7,051 bases of DNA from Verrucomicrobiaceae bacterium. Its GTDB lineage: Bacteria > Verrucomicrobiota > Verrucomicrobiia > Verrucomicrobiales > Verrucomicrobiaceae. The stretch covers positions 1 through 7,051 of the forward strand of contig CANHTV010000194.1 of assembly GCA_947463285.1 (NCBI GenBank). Direction: 5' to 3'. Below are positions 1 to 6,422 of this stretch, piece by piece. Numbering within the stretch: position 1 is the stretch's first letter; every line of letters starts with the position of its first letter. A model generated the notes under the pieces. The model did not search any database. It was not told where the DNA came from and worked only from the letters and a program-made list of their open reading frames with translations. A program made the translations under genes and the position numbers.

Positions 1-1657
1 CTGGAAAGCCACGCCACGAGACTTTGCCCTTCAAATCAGTTTTCAAAGTGACTTCCGTATGCCACTTGCGGCCGATCCATTCTTCCAAAACCTCGCCGCG
101 AGGGCGGATGGACCAATCTTTGGACCATGACGCGGCCTCTGGCTTCCAGTGCGAGCCTTCCCAGAAGCCCCAGAGCAGAAAACTCGTGTAGGCCGGATGG
201 CTGAAGACAGCGATGAGCACATCGCGCGTGTAGTCGGCGGCCAGTTCCTCGTCCTCGGTGGTCACGATGTCGTATTCAGTGATGCTTTGATACGACACGA
301 TCTTCGCAAACTGATCCGTCACGGCCAGCAGATGCTCCGGCGAGGGCAGGTAGCTCTCGTGGAAGTGCGCCTGATTGCCGAGGCCCCCGACCTTGAATCC
401 ATCGGCATTCAGCTTCTCGATGTAAGTCAAGGTGTCGTCGCACTGCGGGCCGGGACGGAAGACCTGATCCTCGTTGATGAAGAAGGGCAGCTTTGTCAGC
501 GAACGAGCCAACGTGAAGACTTCGCGGTCGAGCGTTCCGAGGCCGGGACGCTTGTTCAGCATGTCCGCACCGCCCCAAGCGATGGGATGATTGATCACAT
601 CCCACTCGACGACGCGATCCTTCACAAAGGCCATGCGCTCCTTCACGCTGTCGAGCGTGTGTTGACGGATCACCGCGTTGTCCTTGATGTCATGAAAATT
701 GAAGGGCGTGGCCACCTGCATGAGGTAATGCCCGCGCACATCGATGTGGCGCTCGGCGAGCCATTGGAAGGCAGTGTCGATCTCCGCGTTGCGTTTGGCT
801 TTACGGTCGTCCTTGAAGTCTGGTCCCCAGTTGCCGTCTTTGAGGTCGTTTTCGAAAACGACGACGCTGAAGAGCTTATCAACGATGTCTCGGTAGCGAC
901 GGTCGTCCTCGCTTTCACCGCTGAAACGCTTCGCCACCACGGCGGAGCCGAAACCAAAGGAGTGACGCTTCAGCGCGAGTTTCACTTCCGTTTCTGCCAG
1001 CGGCTGGCCGTCTTCGCTCTTCACGATCATCGACAAATCCTGCTTCCGATGCTTCTCGATGCGCTCCAGTGCCGCTTTTCGCCACGGGGCATCTGGTTCA
1101 CGGCCCGCGTAAGTGCGCGGAATGAGTTTCGCCTTGGGGAACAAGGCCACGTCCATCGTTGCGGGATACTTCAGCACGCGGATGCTCTCCACCTCGATGC
1201 TTTGCTCCTTGTGCCCGCACAGCAGTACGACTGCCGCTTTGTCCGCAGGCACCGCATCCTCCGTCACAAACACCACCGGTTGCTCCGTCCACTCGCGCAC
1301 AATGCCCACGCCAATCGTCGGCCCGAAGGAAGTGTAAGGCGCAGCTTTGAGCTGGAGCTTCGCCAGCACCTCACCCGACGGCTCTGTCCCCACGACCCGC
1401 GCCTTGATGATCGCCAGCACCCGTTCCTTCTTAGAAATCTCCGCCGAAACCGGTGCCGTGAACTGCGCCGAGTAAGCCTTCGCCGGGTCCGCCTTCGCGA
1501 TCGTGAGGCGCTTCCCGATCTCCAGCGATTCTACCTTGCCTGCCGTGGCCGAAGCGCTGGCCTGCAACGCCACCTCGCCACGCACATCCACGCCTCCCTG
1601 TGGCAGGTCGATAGCGTGGGCTGAGGAAACAAAGAGCGACAGTATCAAGAACTTCAT
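1..1657 (-). CDS. Secreted GH10-like glycoside hydrolase (endo-xylanase family), 3' end off window
   Basis: The minus strand reads open for 552 codons from ATG at 1657 to the left edge. The N-terminus is a signal peptide (KFLILSLFV, likely cleaved after SSAHA, residue 15), so the protein is exported. Residues about 20-180 look like a beta-sandwich carbohydrate-binding-type region. Residues about 185-230 are a linker, then a GH10-like barrel starts at FGFGSAV (234-240). Matches to GH10 are RGH (308-310), WDVIN (352-356), GLGNQAHF (425-432), the nucleophile motif ITEYD with Glu461, and LLWGFWEGSHW near 495-504. GH10 enzymes cut beta-1,4-xylan by a retaining mechanism using two Glu. Here the residue after WDVIN is His357, not the acid/base Glu, and the usual RGHTLVWH strand reads RGHYLMQVA. 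The fold is therefore recognisable but ordinary xylanase activity is doubtful. A purine-rich AGAGAAG lies about 7-13 bases before the ATG. The gene is divergent from the hydrolase fusion. Confidence 0.85.
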   Translation of the reverse strand, partial: MKFLILSLFVSSAHAIDLPQGGVDVRGEVALQASASATAGKVESLEIGKRLTIAKADPAKAYSAQFTAPVSAEISKKERVLAIIKARVVGTEPSGEVLAKLQLKAAPYTSFGPTIGVGIVREWTEQPVVFVTEDAVPADKAAVVLLCGHKEQSIEVESIRVLKYPATMDVALFPKAKLIPRTYAGREPDAPWRKAALERIEKHRKQDLSMIVKSEDGQPLAETEVKLALKRHSFGFGSAVVAKRFSGESEDDRRYRDIVDKLFSVVVFENDLKDGNWGPDFKDDRKAKRNAEIDTAFQWLAERHIDVRGHYLMQVATPFNFHDIKDNAVIRQHTLDSVKERMAFVKDRVVEWDVINHPIAWGGADMLNKRPGLGTLDREVFTLARSLTKLPFFINEDQVFRPGPQCDDTLTYIEKLNADGFKVGGLGNQAHFHESYLPSPEHLLAVTDQFAKIVSYQSITEYDIVTTEDEELAADYTRDVLIAVFSHPAYTSFLLWGFWEGSHWKPEAASWSKDWSIRPRGEVLEEWIGRKWHTEVTLKTDLKGKVSWRGFP

Positions 1658-1724
1658 GGTGGACTTCTCTGGCTTGTTTTGCTGCTGCTGACAAATGCCA
1701 AGGTGCTGACGGCGTATAGTTTGC
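1658..1724. promoter_or_regulatory. Divergent intergenic promoter region
   Basis: This 67-bp gap lies between two head-to-head genes, so it must hold start signals for both unless one is read from elsewhere. On the plus side GGCGTATAGT (1711-1720) resembles an extended -10 box ending four bases before the ATG at 1725. No good -35 box lies at normal spacing; a CTGACA at 1688-1693 is 21 bases away, which is too far. The minus side has no clear -10/-35 pair. A TTGCTGCTGCTG run is the only repetitive sequence. The short shared spacer suggests the two genes may be regulated together (inference). Confidence 0.5.
1711..1724 (+). promoter_or_regulatory. Extended -10-like motif GGCGTATAGT, 4 bases before a start codon
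   Basis: GGCGTATAGT is followed by four bases and ATGC. The same arrangement, GGCGTATTGT plus four bases plus ATGC, precedes the DUF1501 gene at 4324. If TATAGT acts as the -10 box, transcription would start within a few bases of the ATG, giving a leaderless or nearly leaderless mRNA. That fits the lack of a Shine-Dalgarno sequence before this gene. The function is inferred from position and recurrence only. Confidence 0.45.
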
Positions 1725-3335
1725 ATGCGACTCATCGCCTTTCTCTTCCTTGCCGTGGCCAGCTTTGCCGCTGAAGCGCCGCTTTCGTTGACTCTTCAAA
1801 GCCGCTCTTCCACAGGCAGGGCCGTGCTAGTGAAAGAATCATGGCTGCCGTCCCGCTCGGCCATCATCGTGTGCGACATGTGGGATCTGCATCACTGCAA
1901 AAACGCCGTCACCCGTGAGGTGGAGATGGCTCCGCGCATGAACGAGGTGCTCGAAAAGGCCCGCGCCACCGGTGTGCTGATCATTCATGCACCAAGCAGT
2001 TGCATGAAGCCTTACGAGGGAACACCAGCCCGCGAACGGGCGAAGTCCGCCCCCGCTGCGCCGCGTTTGCCGGATAAGATCGGCGAGTGGTGCAAACAGA
2101 TCCCCGCCGAGGAACTGGCGGTGTATCCGCTGGACCAAAGCGATGGCGGTGAAGATGATGATCCGGCTGAGCATGCCGCGTGGGCGAAGGAACTCGAAGC
2201 CAAGGGACTCAATCCAAAGGCCCCGTGGATGAAACAGATCGATACGTTGCACATCGACCAAACCAAGGACGCCATCAGCGACAGCGGCGTGGAGATTTGG
2301 AACCTCCTCGAATCGCGAAACATCGATAACGTCATCCTCATGGGCGTGCATTTGAATATGTGCGTGAGCGGTCGCCCCTTTGGCCTGCGGCAGATGGCGA
2401 AGAATGGGAAGCATGTCGTGCTCATGCGTGACATGACCGACACGATGTACAACCCTGCCCGCTGGCCTTTCGTGAGCCACACGCGCGGCACGGAGCTCTT
2501 CACGCAGCATGTGGAGCGTCTCATCTGCCCCACCATCACCTCGGATCAGCTCATTGGTGGCAAGCCCTTTGCCTTCAGCGAGGCTGCCGCAGGTAAAAAA
2601 CGCCTCCAAATCATCCTCCTCGGCGACAGCACCACCGAGGCGAGTTTTCCCAAACGCTACGCGCCCGATGAACCGCAGTTCGAGGACATGCTCCGCGTCA
2701 AACTGGCCACCGAGGGCGATTTGCCGCCCTGTGATGTGTATAACGAAGGCGTCAGCGGCGAGTTCATCCGCCGGCTGCTTGACACCCGCTACGACAAAGC
2801 CGTGAAGACCAAGCCGCAGGCCGATTTCATCTTCATCCGTTACGGGCTCAATGATGCCGTGAAGGTCAAAGACTTCAAAACCGCCTTCCCGAAGGATTTT
2901 CATGAGTTGCTCGGTCGCCTGCGTCAAGACCACCCGAAGGCCATGCTCATCCCGATGACCGCCATTCCCTATGCTTTGAACAACCTGCACGAGGACATCA
3001 ACGCTCTCATCCAACAGATCACCGCCGAGGAAAAGCTCACGCTCTTCGACATCGCCCCCCGCTACCTCGCCGAGCTCAAAAAGAATCCCGACGGGCTGAA
3101 CTACCGCCGCTTCCCGCTTTCGAAGATCCCCGAAAACCTCCGCCCGCTCGCCACGCCCTACATAGTGCCTGAGGCCAACGACCCGAAGGTCGTCGTGCTC
3201 GACAACCGCCTCGACGGCCTCTTCGGCTACCTCCCCGGCTGGGCCGGCGACCGCCATCCAAACCTCGCCGGCTACAACGTCATCGCCGACGAGACCGCGA
3301 AGTGGCTGGCACCGGTGATTCGGAAGAGGAAGTGA
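1725..3335 (+). CDS. Secreted isochorismatase-like cysteine hydrolase fused to SGNH/GDSL hydrolase
   Basis: This 536-residue protein starts with a signal peptide (LIAFLFLAVASFAA, residues 3-16), placing it in the periplasm or outside the cell. Domain 1 (about 44-270) is isochorismatase-like. Asp51 in IIVCDMWD, Lys181 and Cys213 in GVHLNMCVSGR fit the Asp-Lys-Cys triad of cysteine hydrolases. Domain 2 (about 293-530) is an SGNH hydrolase. Block I is ILLGDSTTE with nucleophile Ser302, block II has Gly342 or Gly345 in NEGVSGE, block III is YGLND with Asn376, and block V is GDRHPN with Asp509 and His511. The Asp-His spacing is one residue shorter than the usual DxxH. SGNH enzymes are often carbohydrate or lipid esterases; beside a GH10-like gene, sugar deacetylation is a reasonable guess. 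The substrate of domain 1 is unknown. The start is supported by the signal peptide and by the GGCGTATAGT box; no Shine-Dalgarno sequence is visible. The next gene begins 91 bases downstream. Confidence 0.88.
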   Translation: MRLIAFLFLAVASFAAEAPLSLTLQSRSSTGRAVLVKESWLPSRSAIIVCDMWDLHHCKNAVTREVEMAPRMNEVLEKARATGVLIIHAPSSCMKPYEGTPARERAKSAPAAPRLPDKIGEWCKQIPAEELAVYPLDQSDGGEDDDPAEHAAWAKELEAKGLNPKAPWMKQIDTLHIDQTKDAISDSGVEIWNLLESRNIDNVILMGVHLNMCVSGRPFGLRQMAKNGKHVVLMRDMTDTMYNPARWPFVSHTRGTELFTQHVERLICPTITSDQLIGGKPFAFSEAAAGKKRLQIILLGDSTTEASFPKRYAPDEPQFEDMLRVKLATEGDLPPCDVYNEGVSGEFIRRLLDTRYDKAVKTKPQADFIFIRYGLNDAVKVKDFKTAFPKDFHELLGRLRQDHPKAMLIPMTAIPYALNNLHEDINALIQQITAEEKLTLFDIAPRYLAELKKNPDGLNYRRFPLSKIPENLRPLATPYIVPEANDPKVVVLDNRLDGLFGYLPGWAGDRHPNLAGYNVIADETAKWLAPVIRKRK

Positions 3336-3341
3336 GTTCCA

Positions 3342-3365
3342 GCGTATGGGAAAAGCGCGTATCAG
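3342..3365 (+). promoter_or_regulatory. Two GCGTAT motifs upstream of the isomerase-like gene
   Basis: GCGTAT occurs at 3342-3347 and 3357-3362 in the 91-bp gap before the gene starting at 3427. The hexamer is otherwise found only just before the genes at 1725 and 4338. Here the copies lie 65-80 bases from the start and lack the T of TATNGT, so any transcript from them would have a leader. They could be promoter elements, regulator sites, or chance occurrences. Confidence 0.25.
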
Positions 3366-3403
3366 CAGTGCCGATCTCTCCAGATTGTTGATGACAGCGC
3401 TTT
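3352..3403. terminator. Weak inverted repeat in the gap after the hydrolase fusion
   Basis: AAAGCGC (3352-3358) and GCGCTTT (3397-3403) are perfect 7-bp complementary arms separated by 38 bases, followed by GAGATTTTGTTT. This could be a long-loop terminator or a binding site. The loop is long for an intrinsic terminator, so support is weak. Confidence 0.2.
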
Positions 3404-3426
3404 GAGATTTTGTTTAGCCTCCAAGC

Positions 3427-4308
3427 ATGGACACTCCTACACTTTCGCGTCGTCATTTCGGCCTCGTTTCCCTCGCCGCTTTGCTGCAAAGCCAGCTCAT
3501 CGCCACTGACAAAACCACGACCGGCAAAGTGAGGCATTCCGCCTGCAAATGGTGCTACAAGGACATCCCGCTGGAGGATTTCTGCATCGCAGCGAAGCAG
3601 ATCGGCCTGGAGTCCGTCGAGCTGCTCGATCCGCCCGACTTTGCCACGGTGAAGAAACATGGCCTGCATTGCGCCATGGTCAGTTTTCCCACCATCGAAG
3701 GCCCTGGCGGCGTCAAGATCGGCCCCATCCCGAAAGGCTGGAACCGCATCGAGCACCACGACCTGCTTGTGCAGGCCTACGAGCCGCTTTTGAAAGCCAG
3801 CGCTGAAGCGGGTTTCAAACAAGTCATCTGCTTCAGCGGCAATCGCGACGGCATGAGCGACGAACAAGGCCTCGAAAACTGCGCCAAGGGCCTGCAACGC
3901 CTTTTGCCGCTGTGCGAGCAGCTCGGCGTCACGCTCGTCATGGAGCTGCTCAACAGCAAAGTGAACCACCCTGACTACATGTGCGACAAAAGCGCCTGGG
4001 GCGTCGCCCTTTGCAAAAAACTTGGCTCACCGCATTTCAAGCTGCTCTACGACATCTACCACATGCAGATCATGGAAGGCGATGTCATCGCCACCATCCA
4101 GCGCGATCACGCCTACTTCGCGCACTACCACACCGGCGGTGTCCCAGGACGTGCCGAGATCGATGAAACGCAGGAACTGAACTACCCCGCCATCATCCAA
4201 GCCATCCAAGAAACCGGCTACACCGGTTACCTCGGCCAGGAATTCATCCCCAAGCGCCCCGACAAACTCGCCTCGCTCAAACAAGGCGTGCAAATCTGCA
4301 CAGTGTAA
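3427..4308 (+). CDS. Tat-type hydroxypyruvate isomerase-like TIM-barrel protein
   Basis: This 293-residue protein belongs to the xylose-isomerase-like/AP-endonuclease-2 barrel superfamily and resembles hydroxypyruvate isomerase. The N-terminus SRRHFGLVSLAALL (residues 7-20) is a twin-arginine-type signal, so it is probably exported folded. After it comes ACKWCYKD with a CxWC pair (Cys40, Cys43), which I associate with homologues from Planctomycetes and Verrucomicrobia. Metal-site and catalytic candidates in order are Glu173 (VMELLNSK), Asp209 with His212 (LYDIYHMQ), His235 (HYHTGGVPGR) and Glu272 (GQEF). In the family, two Glu flank the substrate at a divalent metal and catalyse aldose-ketose isomerisation or epimerisation. 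All expected acidic positions are present, so the enzyme looks intact; the true sugar substrate cannot be read from sequence. The start is set by the Tat signal. It is followed 29 bases later by the DUF1501 gene, so the two are probably expressed together. Confidence 0.85.
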   Translation: MDTPTLSRRHFGLVSLAALLQSQLIATDKTTTGKVRHSACKWCYKDIPLEDFCIAAKQIGLESVELLDPPDFATVKKHGLHCAMVSFPTIEGPGGVKIGPIPKGWNRIEHHDLLVQAYEPLLKASAEAGFKQVICFSGNRDGMSDEQGLENCAKGLQRLLPLCEQLGVTLVMELLNSKVNHPDYMCDKSAWGVALCKKLGSPHFKLLYDIYHMQIMEGDVIATIQRDHAYFAHYHTGGVPGRAEIDETQELNYPAIIQAIQETGYTGYLGQEFIPKRPDKLASLKQGVQICTV

Positions 4309-4323
4309 GGCAGGTCCACAAAG

Positions 4324-4337
4324 GGCGTATTGTCCCC
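4324..4337 (+). promoter_or_regulatory. Extended -10-like motif GGCGTATTGT before the DUF1501 gene
   Basis: GGCGTATTGT (4324-4333) ends four bases before ATG 4338, matching base for base in spacing the box at 1711. It sits in a 29-bp gap after the isomerase-like gene, so the DUF1501 gene may have its own near-leaderless promoter as well as read-through. The AAAGGG at 4320-4325 could instead act as a Shine-Dalgarno sequence, though it is 12 bases from the start, which is long. Confidence 0.4.
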
Positions 4338-5717
4338 ATGCCCGACTACGATCACGGACATGCCTTCACCTTTATGAACCCGCGTGTGCGGGATGGTGTG
4401 GTCGTGCATGGGCGGCGTTCGGTTTTGAAAACGAGTCTCGCGGGGCTGGGGGGACTCACGCTGCCCGGATTGATGAAAATGCGGGCAGAAGGAAAGGCGA
4501 CACAAAGCGGCAAATCGGTCATCCTACTCTGGATGACAGGCGGGCCATCGCACATCGATACCTGGGATCCAAAGCCGGACCGGCCCATCGAGAACCGAGG
4601 CCCCTTTAAGACGATCCAAACGAAGCTGCCCGGCGTGCGAATCTGCGAATTTTTGCCGAAGCAGGCGGCGATGCTGGATCAGTTCACGCTCATCCGCTCG
4701 GTCGATTGCCGTTTCAGCAATCATGAGCCGAACATGGTCATGCAGACGGCGAATCTGACCAACGAGCCGCGCACGAACCCGAAGGCGAAGTATTTCCCCT
4801 CCTTCGGCAGTATCGTGGCGAAGCATCACGGCGCGAATCATCCGTCGATGCCACCCTACGTCGTGCTGAACATGAAATCGCGCTCGCACGTGGCCTGGGG
4901 CGGTTACCTCGGCACGCAGTATGATCCGTTTGATGGCAACAACGCCGCGAAACTCTTCCAACTGCCCGCAGGGCTCAGCATGGACCGCCTTCACACACGT
5001 CAGACGCTGAGTCGGCAAATGGACGGACTCCGTGCCGACATCGACGCGAGCGGCATGATGGGTGCAATGGATGCCTTCGGCCAAAAGGCTTTCGACATCG
5101 TCGCGGGCGGTCGTGCGCAGGAAGCGTTCGATTTGGAACAGGAGCCGAGAAAAGTGCGCGATCGCTACGGCGACCATGATTGGGCCAAACAAGCTTTACT
5201 GGCACGTCGGCTCATCGAGCGCGGCTCCTCCTTTGTCACCATCGATCTCAGCAATCACGGCGCGAGCGGCACCTGGGACAATCACGGCGACAACATCCCG
5301 CCCTACGGCGGCATTTGGAACGGCCTGCGCCCGCTGCTGCCTGTTTTTGATCACGTCATCACTACGCTGGTGAGCGATCTGCGCGAGCGCGGCATGCTGG
5401 ATGACACGCTCGTCATCGCGATGGGCGAGTTTGGCCGCACGCCGAATCTCGGCACGCAAGGCAGCACGGACGGACGCAATCACTGGCCCGTCGTCATGAG
5501 CATGTGCATGGCGGGCGGCGGCTTCCGTCACGGTCAAGTCATTGGCGCGAGCATGAAGGATGGCTCGGAGATCTCCGAACGCCCCGTGACGCCATCCGAT
5601 CTCGCCGCGACGATTTACCATCACATGGGCGTGCCGCTGGATGCGACCTACAACGACCATCAAGGCCGGCCGAATTTTATCATCGATGGCGGCAGGCCGT
5701 TGGCGGAGTTGGTGTGA
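4338..5717 (+). CDS. Tat-exported DUF1501 family protein
   Basis: This 459-residue protein belongs to the DUF1501 family (Pfam PF07394), abundant in Planctomycetes and Verrucomicrobia and related to the sulfatase/alkaline-phosphatase fold. A twin-arginine signal lies at residues 26-46 (GRRSVLKTSLAGLGGLTLPG). Conserved blocks in order are LLWMTGGPSHIDTWDPKP (63-80), RSVDCRFSNHEP (120-131), TWDNHGDN (312-319), GEFGRTPN (363-370) and GRNHWP (379-384). These His/Asp-rich blocks are probable metal or phosphate-type ligands by analogy, but the reaction is unknown. The length is normal and no domain appears missing. In this group DUF1501 genes usually pair with DUF1549/DUF1553 cytochrome-type genes; none is present here, the partner being an isomerase-like gene 29 bases upstream. 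An alternative start at Met13 (4374) is possible because the Tat motif lies downstream of it, but the GGCGTATTGT box favours 4338. Confidence 0.9.
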   Translation: MPDYDHGHAFTFMNPRVRDGVVVHGRRSVLKTSLAGLGGLTLPGLMKMRAEGKATQSGKSVILLWMTGGPSHIDTWDPKPDRPIENRGPFKTIQTKLPGVRICEFLPKQAAMLDQFTLIRSVDCRFSNHEPNMVMQTANLTNEPRTNPKAKYFPSFGSIVAKHHGANHPSMPPYVVLNMKSRSHVAWGGYLGTQYDPFDGNNAAKLFQLPAGLSMDRLHTRQTLSRQMDGLRADIDASGMMGAMDAFGQKAFDIVAGGRAQEAFDLEQEPRKVRDRYGDHDWAKQALLARRLIERGSSFVTIDLSNHGASGTWDNHGDNIPPYGGIWNGLRPLLPVFDHVITTLVSDLRERGMLDDTLVIAMGEFGRTPNLGTQGSTDGRNHWPVVMSMCMAGGGFRHGQVIGASMKDGSEISERPVTPSDLAATIYHHMGVPLDATYNDHQGRPNFIIDGGRPLAELV

Positions 5718-5741
5718 TGCGGTTTATATCACGCGCATCAC
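5714..5741 (+). terminator. Hairpin overlapping the DUF1501 stop codon
   Basis: GTGATGCG (5714-5721) pairs perfectly with CGCATCAC (5734-5741) around a 12-base AT-rich loop. The first arm contains the TGA stop. It is well placed to end the rightward three-gene run, but there is no U-tract after it, so it may be a pause or RNA-stability hairpin instead. Confidence 0.4.
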
Positions 5742-5816
5742 CACACTTGTCCCTGCTGGCTCTTGATGAGGTTATCGATTCGATGTAGCTCGTCTCCGTT
5801 TGCGGCGTGCCGTTCA
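5718..5816. other. Noncoding stretch between the DUF1501 gene and the IS remnant
   Basis: Apart from the hairpin at its left end I see no gene here. Both strands carry short open stretches, such as ELHRIDNLIK on the minus strand ending at 5738, but nothing I can assign. If the insertion sequence landed in a gene, the missing left IS end and the 5' part of that gene should have been here. Neither a matching IS end nor a CTAG site is visible, pointing to a deletion on this side. Confidence 0.4.
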
Positions 5817-6344
5817 TCAACCCACTGGTCGCTCGTGGTTGAACTCGTGACGCCACGTCTCAAAGTGCGCCTGCCGCTCCGCCGCGCTGCGCTCCACTCT
5901 CTCGGTGGCCACCGCCTGGACTTCGCGTTTGACGCCCAGGCGCATCCGCTCGCTGGGCGTGGCGTCACGCTGCTTTCGCCGCTTCTCGACCATGCCGTAG
6001 CGCTCCAACACCCGCTTGATGCTGCTTTCGCTCGGGGCTTTCCCCCAGCTTCGCTCGTAAACGATCTGCAGCTTACGTGCTCCCCAGTGTCGGTGGCTCT
6101 CTTTGATCCGCACCAGGCGGTAAACAACCTCCTCACTCGGGTCCTCAGGACAGCTGATGGGCCGACGACTCTCTTCTTCGAGACCTTCCTGCCCGTTGGT
6201 TTAAAACCGGGCTTTCCACTTGTAGCCAGTTTTCGTGCTGATGCCGTATTCACGGCACAGCTCACTGAAGTTTGCACTGCTCTTCGCTCGAAAGGCGAAC
6301 TGGGTTTTCTGGTTCATGATGGGTTCGGTTTGTTGCCACGCCAT
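5817..6344 (-). pseudogene. IS481-family transposase, internal stop and DDE-core deletion
   Basis: Reading from ATG 6344 gives MAWQQTEP, then the helix-turn-helix motif NFSELCREYGISTKTGYKWKARF, which is typical of IS481 transposases. A TAA at 6203-6201 interrupts the frame after 47 codons. The same frame resumes with NGQEGLEEESRRP, then the second DNA-binding region (SHRHWGARKL, then SIKRVLERYGMV), as expected for the family. After RRKQRD the sequence jumps near 5955-5975 to SERMRLGVKREVQ and HFETWRHEFNHERP, which belong to the C-terminal end. The core between them, with the first two Asp of the DDE triad, is missing; the Glu in ERM may be the third catalytic residue. The frame ends with VG and TGA at 5819-5817 instead of the usual HEALG tail. 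In all 174 residues remain, against roughly 350-400 in intact relatives. It cannot be functional. Confidence 0.8.
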
Positions 6345-6374
6345 GTTTGAAGCCTACCCGCTCTGCCGGCAGAC

Positions 6375-6394
6375 CGTTACCCATGTCCTGAACC
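6375..6394 (-). repeat. IS end-type repeat, inner copy
   Basis: Read on the minus strand this is GGTTCAGGACATGGGTAACG. It matches the outer copy at 6400-6419 at 15 of 20 positions, in the same orientation and 25 bases apart. Paired copies at one IS end could be two transposase-binding sites, or a terminal repeat plus an older end. Confidence 0.6.
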
Positions 6395-6399
6395 AAAAG

Positions 6400-6419
6400 C
6401 ACTTCCTATGTCTTGAACC
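6400..6419 (-). repeat. IS end-type repeat, outer copy next to CTAG
   Basis: Read on the minus strand this is GGTTCAAGACATAGGAAGTG. It directly touches CCTAGG (6418-6423), which fits the NCTAGN target preference reported for IS481. It most likely marks the original right terminus of the element. Confidence 0.6.
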
Positions 6420-6422
6420 TAG

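Larger units (their letters stand above)
5826..6419 (-). mobile_element. Decayed IS481-family insertion sequence remnant
   Basis: The right boundary is marked by two imperfect repeats of a TTCARGACATRGG-type end (read on the minus strand) next to CCTAGG at 6418-6423. IS481-type elements are known to favour CTAG-containing targets. The body is a transposase pseudogene on the minus strand. The transposase homology stops near 5826 right after the NHERP motif, where the family continues with HEALG, and no second terminal repeat is found. The left end is therefore lost. The element cannot move by itself. Confidence 0.7.

Noticed and set aside
149..1624. Long plus-strand open frame of 491 codons
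   Set aside because: It is the antisense shadow of the GH10-like gene. Its translation has no family features, whereas the minus strand shows a signal peptide and GH10 motifs.
1681..1690. GCTGCTGCTG triplet run as a possible functional repeat
   Set aside because: Three or so triplets are too few to support a repeat or contingency locus.
1839..3257. Long minus-strand open frame of 472 codons
   Set aside because: It is the antisense shadow of the hydrolase fusion, caused by high GC and codon bias. The translation is low-complexity, with many E, V and H and no motifs.
3388..3417. TTGATG with a possible -10 about 17 bases downstream, before the isomerase-like gene
   Set aside because: The candidate -10 hexamers (TGTTTA, GTTTAG) match poorly, so I do not call a sigma-70 promoter here.
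4524..5192. Minus-strand open frames opposite the DUF1501 gene
   Set aside because: They overlap strongly conserved DUF1501 blocks on the other strand and show no recognisable protein features.
5738..6277. Minus-strand frame of 179 codons across the IS remnant
   Set aside because: It runs in a different frame from the recognisable transposase and is rich in R, S and K, as expected for an off-frame reading.
5763..6350. Plus-strand frame of 195 codons across the IS remnant
   Set aside because: It is antisense to the transposase pseudogene and carries no motifs.
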